Part shown: one piece after another, positions 19,518 through 28,492 of the stretch
Layout of the letters: every line of letters begins with the position of its first letter
Numbering within the stretch: the stretch's first letter is position 1
Source of the DNA: Comamonas avium
GTDB taxonomy: Bacteria; Pseudomonadota; Gammaproteobacteria; Burkholderiales; Burkholderiaceae_C
Assembly (NCBI RefSeq): GCF_014836675.1
Contig: NZ_JACSQK010000004.1
Coordinates: 186,001 to 250,000 of the forward strand
DNA: 64,000 nt
Reading direction: 5' to 3'
Notes under the pieces: model-generated
Told to the model about the DNA's origin: nothing
The model's input: only the letters and a program-made list of their open reading frames with translations
The model's database searches: none
Translations under genes and position numbers: made by a program

Positions 19518-20950
19518 GCGACGACGCCCCGTCCCCTATCTTTACCGCTTACCGTCCCAACCGCCGCACTTTGCTACAAGCAGGTAGCTTGGCCCTGCTG
19601 TTGGCTGGCAAACACCAGATTGCGTATGGCGCCTCCATCATGGCAGTGCGTGTGTGGCCCGCTGAAGATTACTCGCGCGTCACTCTGGAGTCTGACGTTC
19701 CGCTGGTTGCCAAGCAAACCCTGATCGAGTCCCCTCCCCGTCTGGCTGTGGACATTGAAGGCCTGCAACTGAACGACGCACTCAAGGAGCTGGTCGCCAA
19801 AGTACGGCCAGATGACCCCAATATTGCGGCCATCCGTGTCGGACAAAACGCGCCCAACGTGGTGCGTCTGGTCATCGACCTCAAGCGCGATGCCGTGCCC
19901 CAGGTCTTTACGCTCAAGCCCGTGGCGGCCTACCAGCACCGTCTGGTGTTTGACCTCTACCCGGCAAAAACAGTAGATCCACTGGAAGCGCTGATCCAGG
20001 ACCGCTTGCGCGATGCCACCAGCAACCCGGACATTCCCGCAGCGCTGACGCCGCCCACACAGCAGGCCACGGCACCGCACGATCCTCTGGGCGATCTGAT
20101 TGCCAAACACAGCAGCACAGCGCCCTCTGCCCCAGCAGTCTCGCCACCTGCTGCCACCCCTGCGCCACCCCAGACTGCTTCAAAAACGCCGGGCCCGCGC
20201 ACAGAGGCATCAGCGCCCAAACGCACCGACCGCATCATCATCGTGGCGCTGGACCCCGGCCACGGCGGAGAAGATCCGGGCGCGATTGGCCCCAGGGGCA
20301 CGTACGAAAAAAACGTGGTGCTCAAAATTGCCCAGTTGCTGCGCGACCGCATCAACAAAAGCTCCATCAACGGCAGCCCCATGCGTGCCTATCTCACGCG
20401 CGATGGCGACTATTTCGTCCCCTTGGGCCAGCGTGTGGCCAAAGCCCGGCGCGTACAGGCAGACCTGTTCATCAGTATTCACGCCGATGCGTTCACCAGG
20501 CCCTCCGCCAATGGCGCCAGCGTGTTTGCGTTGAGCCAAAAAGGAGCATCCAGCACCGCAGCGCGCTGGCTGGCTGACAAGGAAAATCAGGCCGACCTGG
20601 TCGGTGGTATCAATGTGCGCAGCCAGGATGCCGGCGTACAAAGCATGCTGCTGGACATGAGCACAACGGCCCAAATCAATGACAGCCTCAAGCTGGGCAC
20701 AGCGCTGCTCACACAGATCGGCAGCTTTGCCAAGTTGCACAAGCCACGGGTCGAGCAAGCGGGTTTTGCGGTGCTCAAAGCCCCCGATATTCCCAGCGTC
20801 TTGGTCGAAACTGCCTTCATCAGCAACCCGCAGGAAGAGCAAAACCTGCGCAGCGCGGCCTACCAGACCAAACTGGCAGACGCCATGATGGAAGGCATCC
20901 GCCAGTACTTCATCAAGAACCCGCCGCTGGCACGCTCGCGCACCGTTTAA
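19514..20950 (+). CDS. amiC: N-acetylmuramoyl-L-alanine amidase (AmiC type)
   Basis: Periplasmic zinc amidase that removes stem peptides from peptidoglycan to split septa. 478 residues: an N-terminal signal with twin Arg (NRRTLLQ, about residues 16-22) and a hydrophobic stretch, suggesting Tat export; an AMIN targeting domain (about 45-150); a Pro/Ala/Thr-rich linker (about 175-235); and an Amidase_3 catalytic domain to the end, with LDPGHGGEDPGA (zinc His), the zinc Glu in TYEKN, SIHADAF (zinc His) and LVETAFISN (catalytic Glu). Coupled to tsaE by a 4-base overlap, a common proteobacterial arrangement that usually continues into mutL. Confidence 0.95.
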   Translation: MSDDAPSPIFTAYRPNRRTLLQAGSLALLLAGKHQIAYGASIMAVRVWPAEDYSRVTLESDVPLVAKQTLIESPPRLAVDIEGLQLNDALKELVAKVRPDDPNIAAIRVGQNAPNVVRLVIDLKRDAVPQVFTLKPVAAYQHRLVFDLYPAKTVDPLEALIQDRLRDATSNPDIPAALTPPTQQATAPHDPLGDLIAKHSSTAPSAPAVSPPAATPAPPQTASKTPGPRTEASAPKRTDRIIIVALDPGHGGEDPGAIGPRGTYEKNVVLKIAQLLRDRINKSSINGSPMRAYLTRDGDYFVPLGQRVAKARRVQADLFISIHADAFTRPSANGASVFALSQKGASSTAARWLADKENQADLVGGINVRSQDAGVQSMLLDMSTTAQINDSLKLGTALLTQIGSFAKLHKPRVEQAGFAVLKAPDIPSVLVETAFISNPQEEQNLRSAAYQTKLADAMMEGIRQYFIKNPPLARSRTV

Positions 20951-21103
20951 AAACCTCACTGTAAGTTTTCACAACTACTGAGAGGTTTTGCAAACGCCCC
21001 CTGCACCTACAAGGGCACACTGGCCTCCCCGACGCGGGATCTTGCTCAGCCTTTGCATACTGCAAGTACTTCCAACCACTGGAGCAAAGGACTGGAGCAA
21101 CGT

Positions 21104-21322
21104 ATGAAAAAAGCAAACACCTATATTGCGGCAACCGTACTGGCCGCCACATTCGTATTGACAGGATGCGCCAACAATCAGCAACTGGGTACCGGTGTCG
21201 GTGCCGTTGCAGGTGGTGTCATCGGCGATGCGGTGCTGGGCGGAACCTTGGGCACACTGGGTGGTGCAGCAGCCGGGGCGGTGATTGGTAACCAGGTTGG
21301 TAAAAGCCAAGACCGCAAATAA
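21104..21322 (+). CDS. Glycine-zipper lipoprotein, copy 1
   Basis: 72 residues with a lipoprotein signal and lipobox LTGC (Cys at about 22), then a Gly/Ala-rich segment with GxxxG-type spacing (GTGVGAVAGG...GAAAGAVIGN), the glycine-zipper 2TM/OsmB-like pattern. Such proteins are small outer-membrane-associated lipoproteins, often linked to envelope stress, but the role here is not known. The start ATG has GGAG seven bases upstream. It is a clear paralogue of the gene at 22318-22572. Confidence 0.85.
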   Translation: MKKANTYIAATVLAATFVLTGCANNQQLGTGVGAVAGGVIGDAVLGGTLGTLGGAAAGAVIGNQVGKSQDRK

Positions 21323-21337
21323 CGCATGCTTTCACAC

Positions 21338-21370
21338 AAAAAAATGCCAGCAACTGCTGGCATTTTTTTA
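21338..21370 (+). terminator. Rho-independent terminator
   Basis: ATGCCAGCA / TGCTGGCAT stem with a three-base loop, flanked by A and T runs; it works in both directions for the lipoprotein gene and possibly the DedA gene. Confidence 0.85.
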
Positions 21371-21388
21371 TGCTCAAAAGCTTCGCAC

Positions 21389-22051
21389 TCAGCGATCAGC
21401 GATCTCAATCTGCTGGTCTTTACGGCCCGTTTTCCAGCCCCCATAGATCGCCAGCAATCCCGGCACCAGAATCAATGCCCAGATGATTTTTTCCAGGTGC
21501 TCTTTCACCCAGGGCAGGTTGCCGAAGAAATAGCCCGCTGACACGATGCCCAGCACCCAAAGAATGGCCCCGCCCACGTTAAACATCGTGAATTTTCCGC
21601 GTGACATGTGGGCAACACCCGCAACGAACGGCGCAAAGGTACGAATAAAAGGCATGAAGCGCGCCAAGATGATCGTCACCCCGCCATAGCGTTCATAGAA
21701 GGCATGCGCCTTATCGAAAGCACGCCGGTTGAACCAGCGTGAATCGTCCCACTGAAACACCTTGGGCCCTATGTAGCGACCAATCGCGTAGTTGCACTGG
21801 TCGCCCGCAATGGCAGCCACCAGCAGCACCACACAAGCCAGCGAAAAGTCCATCATGCCGACACCGCACATGGCACCCACAATGAAGAGCAATGAATCAC
21901 CGGGCAAAAACGGCATGACAACCACGCCGGTTTCCACAAACACAATAATGAACAGCAACGCGTAAACCCAGGGGCCATATGCCACGACAAACGCCTGCAG
22001 GTGCTTGTCAATATTCAAAATGAAGTCGATCAAAAACGTGACGATTTCCAA
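21389..22051 (-). CDS. DedA family membrane protein
   Basis: About 220 residues with several membrane helices, matching the DedA (SNARE-associated/VTT) family. Conserved family segments: FVETGVVVMPFLPGDSLLF, GDQCNYAIGRYIG, and RFMPFIRTFAPFVAG with the Arg residues considered essential. DedA proteins are implicated in undecaprenyl-phosphate or phospholipid recycling across the inner membrane and in proton-motive-force maintenance. The start is taken as TTG at 22051, just after a GGGG ribosome-like run and matching where family members begin; GTG at 22087 is possible. It is on the minus strand between two plus-strand lipoprotein paralogues. Confidence 0.9.
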   Translation of the reverse strand: MEIVTFLIDFILNIDKHLQAFVVAYGPWVYALLFIIVFVETGVVVMPFLPGDSLLFIVGAMCGVGMMDFSLACVVLLVAAIAGDQCNYAIGRYIGPKVFQWDDSRWFNRRAFDKAHAFYERYGGVTIILARFMPFIRTFAPFVAGVAHMSRGKFTMFNVGGAILWVLGIVSAGYFFGNLPWVKEHLEKIIWALILVPGLLAIYGGWKTGRKDQQIEIADR

Positions 22052-22317
22052 AACCCAGCCCCTTGCAAATAAAACTTGCTGCACCACACACCAGCGCAGC
22101 CAGCAATTAATGTAGCGCCACAGACAGCAGCGTTTTTGCAGCGCTGAAGCCGGACAACACCTTTCTTCTCACATTCCGCAACACCGCCAACAAAAACCGG
22201 GTTTCACCAACAATTGCTTTCAAAGTCATGAACAACTTTGCACGCAATTCATCTGCCACCCGCTGCAGTGCAGGCACAGTCACCCCCGTCTTACTACATA
22301 GATATAAGCAGGTACAT

Positions 22318-22572
22318 ATGACACGAACACGCAGCACACTTTTGATAGCAACACTCTTGGGTAGCGCCCTCATGCTGGGTGGTTGCGCCCACCGCCCCAA
22401 CAATGCCCAGCTGGGCACTGGCGTGGGCGCCGTCGCCGGCGGATTGCTGGGCGATGCCCTGTTCGGCTCTACGCTGGGGACTGTGGGCGGTGCTGCCGCT
22501 GGTGCCTTGATTGGCAACCAAATGGGGCAAAACAGTGACGGCAACCGCCGAGGACACCGCCACCACCGTTAA
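22318..22572 (+). CDS. Glycine-zipper lipoprotein, copy 2
   Basis: 84 residues with lipobox LGGC (Cys at about 23), then the same Gly-zipper core as copy 1 (NAQLGTGVGAVAGG, GAAAGALIGNQ) and an added basic, His-rich tail (RRGHRHHR) that could bind metal or nucleic acid. An outer-membrane or periplasmic location is expected. The start at ATG 22318 gives a proper signal peptide; the longer frame upstream does not. It is immediately before mutL, whose start lies 56 bases downstream, so the two could share a message. Confidence 0.82.
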   Translation: MTRTRSTLLIATLLGSALMLGGCAHRPNNAQLGTGVGAVAGGLLGDALFGSTLGTVGGAAAGALIGNQMGQNSDGNRRGHRHHR

Positions 22573-22628
22573 TTGGTTTGTTGTGCCACCTCCCGCAGTG
22601 GCATGAACGGCTGCATACAATGAGGTCG

Positions 22629-24611
22629 ATGACCTCTTTCGCACCAGCGCCGCAGCGCCGCGCCATCCAAGACCTTCCTGATGAACTGATTAGCCAGATT
22701 GCTGCTGGCGAGGTGGTGGAACGCCCTGCCTCGGTCGTGCGTGAGCTGGTCGATAACGCGCTGGACGCCGGCGCAACACAGATTACCGTGCGCCTGCTGG
22801 CAGGCGGGGTGCGCCTGATCAGCGTCGAAGACGACGGCTGCGGTATTCCCCGCGAAGAGCTGCCCGTGGCGCTGCGCCGCCATGCCACCAGCAAAATCAG
22901 AGACTTGCAAGAGCTGGAGCACGTGGGCACCATGGGCTTTCGTGGTGAAGCGCTGGCGGCCATTGCATCGGTTTCTGAAACAGCCATCCTCTCGCGCCTG
23001 GATGGTGAAGACAATGGCTGGCTGCTGGAAGCGCGCAGTGGCGAGCTGCGCCCCGCAGCGCGCAACCGTGGCACCACGCTGGAAGTCAAAGAGCTTTTTT
23101 TCAGCACCCCCGCACGCCGCAAATTTCTGAAAAGTGATGCCACAGAACTGGCGCACTGCATTGAATCTGTGCGCCGCCACGCTCTGGCGCGGCCCGATGT
23201 GGGGTTTTCCATCTGGCACGAAGGCAAGCTGGTTGAACAGTGGCGTGCAGTTCCCATGGGTGAAGGCACCGACCGCAACGAAGCACTGGCCCGCCGCCTC
23301 AGCGATGTACTGGGCGCTGACTTTGTCGCCAGCTCCATTGCCGTGCTGCGTACCTCGGCCTCCAGCGGCATCACGGTCTATGGCCGCGCCGGCCTGCCCG
23401 ATGCTGCGCGCAGCCGGCCAGATCAGCAGTACTGCTACGTCAATGGCCGCTTTGTGCGTGACAAGGTGCTCACCCATGCGGCCAAGAGTGCCTATGAAGA
23501 TGTGCTGCATGGCCACAAGCAACCCATCTACGCGCTGTACATGGAGATCGATCCTGCGCGGGTGGACGTGAACGTACACCCCACCAAGATCGAAGTGCGC
23601 TTTCGCGACAGCCGCGAAGTGCATCAGGCCATCAAGCATGCCGTCGAAGATGCGTTAGCTGCCCCGCGTGCAGCCCTGCTGGCGCAGGCCGCCGGGCACA
23701 CGGGCGCAGGCACGGCAGAGTCTGTGCCACTGCCATCTTCTGGCCATCCACTGCCCAGTTCAGCAACCAGCACAGGCTGGCAACCCGCAGTCAGCGCGCC
23801 GCGTCCGGCAATGCCAGCGCAAGTGCAATTTGCAATGCCACTGCAAGAAGCCGCGGGCCACAAGGTCAGCGACATGCAGGCACTGTGGGCACCCATGCGT
23901 GACAGTCAGGTTGCAGCAGCAACGCCACCGTCGACACCCGGCAACCCCGCAACTGCCAGCACATCGCCGCAGGGCCAGAGCGCACCGCCCGTAACCCCAG
24001 ATTCGTCCGTTGATGCTGCCGCCACCTGGCCCTTGGGCCGTGCCGTAGCGCAAGTGCATGGCGTCTACATACTGGCTGAAAACGCTCAGGGCATGGTGAT
24101 TGTGGACATGCATGCCGCGCATGAACGCATCGTGTATGAGCGACTGAAAGACCAGCTGGGCAATGACCAGCCGATTGCCAGCCAGCCTCTGCTGATTCCG
24201 GCCACTTTTGCTGCTACCCCGCAAGAAGTCGCCACTGCCGAAGCACATGCAGACACTCTGCGCGTGCTGGGACTGGAGATCTCGCCGTTTTCACCCAAAA
24301 CGCTGGCCGTGCGCGCAGTGCCTGCCACCTTGGCACAAGGCGATGCCGTTGAGCTGGCACGCAGCGTGCTGGCAGAGCTGGAGCAACAAGATGCCTCCGG
24401 CGTGATTCAGCGTGCACGCAATGAGATTTTGGCCACCATGGCCTGCCATGGTGCCGTGCGTGCCAACCGCCGCCTGACCATTGACGAGATGAACGCCTTG
24501 TTGCGCCAGATGGAAACCACCGAACGCTCTGACCAGTGCAACCATGGTCGCCCTACCTGGCGCCAGCTCAGCATGAAAGAGCTGGACGCCCTGTTCCTGC
24601 GAGGTCGCTAA
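22629..24611 (+). CDS. mutL: DNA mismatch repair protein MutL
   Basis: Couples MutS mismatch recognition to strand removal. 660 residues: a GHKL ATPase N-terminal domain with IAAGEVVERPASVVREL, DNALDAGA, DDGCGIP, ATSKI and GTMGFRGEAL; the transducer domain with CYVNGRFVRD and VDVNVHPTK; a low-complexity Pro/Ser/Ala/Gln linker (about 345-480); and a C-terminal dimerisation domain. The DQHA(X)2E(X)4E endonuclease motif is replaced by DMHAAHERIVYE, which is close to it and worth testing. The start is either ATG 22629 or ATG 22620 three codons earlier. The RpiR gene follows after 3 bases. Confidence 0.96.
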   Translation: MTSFAPAPQRRAIQDLPDELISQIAAGEVVERPASVVRELVDNALDAGATQITVRLLAGGVRLISVEDDGCGIPREELPVALRRHATSKIRDLQELEHVGTMGFRGEALAAIASVSETAILSRLDGEDNGWLLEARSGELRPAARNRGTTLEVKELFFSTPARRKFLKSDATELAHCIESVRRHALARPDVGFSIWHEGKLVEQWRAVPMGEGTDRNEALARRLSDVLGADFVASSIAVLRTSASSGITVYGRAGLPDAARSRPDQQYCYVNGRFVRDKVLTHAAKSAYEDVLHGHKQPIYALYMEIDPARVDVNVHPTKIEVRFRDSREVHQAIKHAVEDALAAPRAALLAQAAGHTGAGTAESVPLPSSGHPLPSSATSTGWQPAVSAPRPAMPAQVQFAMPLQEAAGHKVSDMQALWAPMRDSQVAAATPPSTPGNPATASTSPQGQSAPPVTPDSSVDAAATWPLGRAVAQVHGVYILAENAQGMVIVDMHAAHERIVYERLKDQLGNDQPIASQPLLIPATFAATPQEVATAEAHADTLRVLGLEISPFSPKTLAVRAVPATLAQGDAVELARSVLAELEQQDASGVIQRARNEILATMACHGAVRANRRLTIDEMNALLRQMETTERSDQCNHGRPTWRQLSMKELDALFLRGR

Positions 24612-24614
24612 TCC

Positions 24615-25451
24615 ATGGCCAGCGCCACCCCACCAGACAAAACCATGTCCGTACCTTTTTTTGCCCGCGTGCGCGCCGCGCTGGATACGTTCTCTCCCAC
24701 TGAGCGCAAGCTTGGCCAAGTGGTACTGGACTACCCCATCAACCTTGCCGGCTACAGCGCCAGCGAACTGGCGCAACTGACAGGCGTGTCCAACGCCACG
24801 GTCACACGCTTTATTCGCCGTCTGGGCTATGACAGCTACGAAGAAGCGCGCCGCACCGCGCGCATGGAAGCCAGCACCTCGGGCCTGCCACTGCCCGGGG
24901 CTGGCATTGCCATCTCTTCCAGCACACCCAATTGCGCGCTGCTGTGGCAGCAATTGCAAGACAACCTGACGGCCACGCTGGCACAAATTCCGCCCAGCAC
25001 CATGGATGCCATGGCCTCAGCGCTGCACCAGGCCCCGGCTATCTTTTGCGTGGGCCTGCAGCACAACCACATGCTGGCTCGTTCGCTGCGCGGACACCTG
25101 ATGAGTGGGCTGGATAAACCCATCTACGGCGCACCCGCCGCCGGTGAAACCATTGAAGACGTGCTGGCACGCATTGCGCCGCGTGACATGGTGGTGCTGT
25201 TTGCGCTGGGCGGTATCCGCAGTGACATGGCCGACCTGTCAGAGCGTGCACGCAAACTGGGGGCCAAGCTCATTTGCATCACCGACCCTGCCAGCCACGC
25301 CCCCCCATCTGACTGGTTGCTGCGCTGCCACACCACGCCCCATGCTGCTGACGTACGCCACCTGTGCGATACCAGCGCCGCGCAGGCACTGGCCTATGGC
25401 CTGGCGGCCCACACCATCCAGTGGGGAGCCATTCCGTTTGAGCTGATCTAG
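24615..25451 (+). CDS. MurR/RpiR family transcriptional regulator
   Basis: 278 residues: an N-terminal HTH_6 DNA-binding domain (about 15-90; SASELAQLTGVSNATVTRFIRRLGY is the helix-turn-helix, quoted in part) and a C-terminal SIS sugar-phosphate-binding domain (about 125-260, with the VLFALGG and LICITDP strands). Such regulators sense a phosphosugar. It starts 3 bases after mutL, so translation may be coupled, although a mismatch-repair gene and a sugar regulator have no obvious link. No sugar catabolic genes are adjacent; gdhA follows after a 405-base gap. The target is unknown. Confidence 0.9.
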   Translation: MASATPPDKTMSVPFFARVRAALDTFSPTERKLGQVVLDYPINLAGYSASELAQLTGVSNATVTRFIRRLGYDSYEEARRTARMEASTSGLPLPGAGIAISSSTPNCALLWQQLQDNLTATLAQIPPSTMDAMASALHQAPAIFCVGLQHNHMLARSLRGHLMSGLDKPIYGAPAAGETIEDVLARIAPRDMVVLFALGGIRSDMADLSERARKLGAKLICITDPASHAPPSDWLLRCHTTPHAADVRHLCDTSAAQALAYGLAAHTIQWGAIPFELI

Positions 25452-25462
25452 CCCAATCATTT

Positions 25463-25511
25463 TTTTATAGCTGCTAGCGCCTGAGGTTATTGAACTTCAG
25501 GCGCTTTTTTA
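25463..25511 (+). terminator. Hairpin repeat copy E acting as terminator
   Basis: Left end ATAGCTGCTAGCGC as in the other repeats, then arms AGCGCCTGAGGTT (25476-25488) and AACTTCAGGCGCT (25493-25505) with a single mismatch and a T run. The right-hand outer end is lost, leaving a terminator after the RpiR gene. Confidence 0.75.
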
Positions 25512-25675
25512 CTTGAAAACAAGCATACACAAGCGCAAGTCGCTATCAATCATGCAACCTTCATGTTGCGCCCAACCTCGCAAGACACCACCACCAGCAT
25601 CTCCGCATACGACGTCGGTTTTACGAGACGCCACACACGCTATCAATTCACAAGCAACCAAAGCTTGAACAGCAC

Positions 25676-25778
25676 TGCACCAAATACAAACAGAGCAAAC
25701 CTCTTTTTGGTGCGCAATAGCACCAAGCCAAGGCATCTATGCACCAATCTTCTACAAGTCATGCTCAATTTGGTGCAT
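25676..25778. promoter_or_regulatory. Cluster of five GCACCAA/TTGGTGC sites upstream of gdhA
   Basis: Sites at 25676 (TGCACCAAA), 25704 (TTTTTGGTGC), 25720 (GCACCAAG), 25739 (ATGCACCAA) and 25769 (TTTGGTGCAT). Two form a dyad TTGGTGC-N6-GCACCAA (25708-25726), and the last two form a wide dyad. The half-site resembles the TGCACCA half of NtrC sites, which would fit nitrogen control of gdhA; that identity is inference. Confidence 0.45.
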
Positions 25779-25856
25779 ACAGGTATACATTTTTGGCATA
25801 ATTGTGAACATGCGCTGCGGCGCTTTTGTTTTGTGCCCTTGAAAGACTAGCCCTCC

Positions 25857-27200
25857 ATGAAGTACGCCAACCTCGACCAATTTCTGCAAGACGTTGCTGC
25901 CCGCAACCCTGGCCAACCTGAATTTTTGCAAGCCGTCACTGAAGTGATGGAGTCGTTGTGGCCCTTCATCGAGAAAAACCCCAAGTACGCCGACAACGCG
26001 CTGCTGGAACGCCTGGTCGAGCCTGAGCGCATCATCCAGTTCCGCGTCAGCTGGATGGACGACAAGGGCCAGGTACAGGTGAACCGGGGCTTCCGCATTC
26101 AGCACAGCATGGCGATTGGCCCCTACAAGGGCGGCCTGCGCTTTCACCCCTCGGTCAACCAGTCGGTACTGAAGTTCCTGGCTTTTGAGCAGACCTTCAA
26201 GAACGCCTTGACCACACTGCCCATGGGCGGCGGCAAGGGTGGCTCTGACTTTGACCCCAAGGGCAAGAGCCCAGCCGAAGTCATGCGCTTTTGCCAGGCT
26301 TTCATTCAAGAGCTGTTCCGCCATGTGGGCCCAGATACCGACGTACCTGCTGGTGACATCGGCGTGGGTGGCCGTGAAGTGGGCTTCATGGCAGGCATGT
26401 ACAAAAAGCTGTCGAACAACGCCGCCTGCGTGTTCACTGGCAAGGGCCTGACCTTCGGTGGCTCGCTGATCCGCCCTGAAGCCACTGGCTACGGCACCGT
26501 GTACTTTGCCCAGGAAATGCTGGCCACTCGCGGCCAGACTTTTGAAGGCAAGACCGTATCGGTTTCCGGCTCTGGCAACGTGGCGCAATACGCCGTAGAA
26601 AAAGCCATGCAACTGGGTGCCAAAGTGGTGTCGGTATCTGACTCTTCGGGCACCGTGTATGACAAAGATGGCTTCACCACAGAGAAGCTGGCCATCCTCA
26701 TGGACATCAAGAACCACAAGTATGGCCGCGTCAACGAATACGCCCAGCTGGTGGGTGCCGAGTTCTTTGCTGGTCAGACACCTTGGCACATCAAGGTAGA
26801 TGTGGCCCTGCCTTGCGCCACACAGAACGAATTGAACCTGGACGATGCCAAGACCCTGATCGCCAACGGCGTGCTGTGCGTGGCAGAAGGTGCCAACATG
26901 CCTTCCACCATCGAAGCGGCCAAGGCGTTCGAAGCCGCTGGCGTGCTGTACGCACCGGGCAAGGCCTCCAACGCAGGTGGCGTGGCCACCTCCGGTCTGG
27001 AAATGTCGCAAAACGCTGCCCGCCTGAGCTGGCCTGCTGAAGAAGTGGACGCCCGCCTGCTGCAAATCATGCAAGGCATCCACGCCGCCTGCGTCAAGCA
27101 CGGCAAGCGCGACAACGGCTCCGTCAGCTACATCGACGGTGCCAACATTGCTGGTTTTGTGAAGGTGGCAGAAGCCATGCAGGCTCAGGGCGTGATCTAA
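25857..27200 (+). CDS. gdhA: NADP-specific glutamate dehydrogenase
   Basis: Reversibly aminates 2-oxoglutarate to glutamate; assimilates ammonium when it is plentiful. 447 residues, the length of hexameric NADP-type enzymes such as E. coli GdhA. Seen: FRVSWMDDKG, GPYKGGLRFHPSVN, LPMGGGKGGSDFDPKG with the catalytic Lys, PAGDIGVGGREVG, and the Rossmann motif SGSGNVAQYA; the SDSSG after the second beta-strand fits NADP preference. The long upstream region carries repeated GCACCAA sites. A strong terminator follows, so it is probably a single-gene unit. Confidence 0.97.
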   Translation: MKYANLDQFLQDVAARNPGQPEFLQAVTEVMESLWPFIEKNPKYADNALLERLVEPERIIQFRVSWMDDKGQVQVNRGFRIQHSMAIGPYKGGLRFHPSVNQSVLKFLAFEQTFKNALTTLPMGGGKGGSDFDPKGKSPAEVMRFCQAFIQELFRHVGPDTDVPAGDIGVGGREVGFMAGMYKKLSNNAACVFTGKGLTFGGSLIRPEATGYGTVYFAQEMLATRGQTFEGKTVSVSGSGNVAQYAVEKAMQLGAKVVSVSDSSGTVYDKDGFTTEKLAILMDIKNHKYGRVNEYAQLVGAEFFAGQTPWHIKVDVALPCATQNELNLDDAKTLIANGVLCVAEGANMPSTIEAAKAFEAAGVLYAPGKASNAGGVATSGLEMSQNAARLSWPAEEVDARLLQIMQGIHAACVKHGKRDNGSVSYIDGANIAGFVKVAEAMQAQGVI

Positions 27201-27234
27201 ATCGGCCGCAATCAGCCGCTTTAAGCTGCACATC

Positions 27235-27263
27235 AAAAAAGGAACCTCCGGGTTCCTTTTTTT
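27235..27263 (+). terminator. Rho-independent terminator after gdhA
   Basis: AAGGAACC / GGTTCCTT stem with a short loop, between an A run and a T run. Confidence 0.85.
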
Positions 27264-27468
27264 GTTTCGGGCAATGAAAAGCCCAACCTCCTTGAGTGCT
27301 TGAATCGCCTTGCTGGAGCGCTACCAATGTCCTAGCAACAGCAAGGACTGCCACAGGGCGCTATAACTGCGCCCCCCGGAATGCATGGGCATTCCAAAGC
27401 AAGTGCCAACCTGTGGTGGTGCTTACTGGCGCAACCCAAAAGGCTGTGCTTGCAGCGTAGCGACCTTC

Positions 27469-27492
27469 TTTGACAGCGCTTTTGACAGCGCT
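27469..27492. repeat. Perfect 12-bp tandem duplication before the porin start
   Basis: TTTGACAGCGCT occurs twice head to tail, followed by TTTGAACGTG, so it ends at the start-codon region of the porin gene. The preceding leader also has a GGAATGC/GCATTCC dyad at 27378-27395. Confidence 0.8.
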
Positions 27493-27498
27493 TTGAAC

Positions 27499-28470
27499 GT
27501 GAAATTTTCTCTGAACAACATAGTGGCCGCTCTCGGCCTGCTCGGCGTTTGTGCCACCGCTGCAGCTGCTGACTCCAGCGTGACGATGTACGGCCGTATC
27601 GATACCGCCATCGAATCCGTCAAGACGGGCAATGACCGCATCAACGGCGTAAACAACAGCAACTCTTACTTTGGCTTCAAGGGTCAGGAACACCTGGGCA
27701 ATGGCCTGAAGATGGGCTTCATCCTGGAAAGCGCCATCAACTCCGATGACGGCAGCATCAGCAACACCGAGTTTTTCAGCAACCGCAGCGAGCTGAATCT
27801 GGAAGGTGCCTTCGGTACTGTGCGCATGGGCCGCTTTTTAAACCCCTCGTACTACGCTGTGGCTGACCGCACCAGCCTGCACAACGAGGACTACGGCATC
27901 ACCGCCGATGCGCTGTACGCAGGTGTTGAAAACGCCAACAACCGCCTGGCTTACAAGTCACCCGCCATGGGCAGCCTGACCGTGGAGTCCTCCGTCAGCT
28001 TCCACGAACGCTCCGCTGACAATCTGGGCAAGAACGCGTATGACCTGGCCGCCAACTATGACCATGGCAACTGGTCGTTCGGTGCTGGTTACGGCGAATG
28101 GGCGCAAGCCAGGCAATACGCACTGCGTGCAACATGGTCAGAAGGTGGCTGGACGGTCTCCGGCTACCACCAGCGCAGCCAGGACTTGGTGGCTGGCGTG
28201 ACACAAAAGGCCAACGCAAGCCGCATCGCCGTGGCATATGGGGTGGGCGCGGGCGACATTCAGGCCAACTTTGGCCATGCCAATGGTGCAGGCCCGGCAC
28301 AAGCGCAGCAATGGACCGTGGGCTACAACCACCACCTGAGCAAGCGCACCAAGCTGTACGCCTTCTACACCGTGCTGCAAAACAGGCACGGTGCCAGCTT
28401 TGGCTCTGACGACATGGTGGCCAACGAAGACCGCAAGGCTGTGTCCGCGGGCATTCGCCACAGCTTCTAA
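27499..28470 (+). CDS. Outer-membrane porin (betaproteobacterial general porin family)
   Basis: About 323 residues. A Sec signal peptide ends near TAAAAD, and the mature chain begins with the family's first strand SSVTMYGRIDTAIE. Alternating hydrophobic/polar strands run throughout, with SYFGFKGQEHLGNGLK and GTVRMGRF typical of the family, and the chain ends in Phe as outer-membrane beta-barrels do. A trimeric 16-strand pore for small anions or solutes is expected. The start is uncertain: GTG 27499 gives a good signal peptide, TTG 27493 is next best, and neither has a Shine-Dalgarno sequence. The frame remains open 38 codons upstream, but that part is not signal-like. Confidence 0.9.
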   Translation: MKFSLNNIVAALGLLGVCATAAAADSSVTMYGRIDTAIESVKTGNDRINGVNNSNSYFGFKGQEHLGNGLKMGFILESAINSDDGSISNTEFFSNRSELNLEGAFGTVRMGRFLNPSYYAVADRTSLHNEDYGITADALYAGVENANNRLAYKSPAMGSLTVESSVSFHERSADNLGKNAYDLAANYDHGNWSFGAGYGEWAQARQYALRATWSEGGWTVSGYHQRSQDLVAGVTQKANASRIAVAYGVGAGDIQANFGHANGAGPAQAQQWTVGYNHHLSKRTKLYAFYTVLQNRHGASFGSDDMVANEDRKAVSAGIRHSF

Positions 28471-28492
28471 AGCCCGGGCTTGCAAAGCACAC

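Noticed and set aside
25790..25812. Possible sigma-54 promoter (TTTTTGGCATAATTGTG) before gdhA
   Set aside because: The GG dinucleotide is not followed by GC ten bases on, so the -24/-12 rule fails.
25752..27236. A 494-codon minus-strand frame
   Set aside because: Antisense to gdhA; no signature and biased composition typical of shadow frames.
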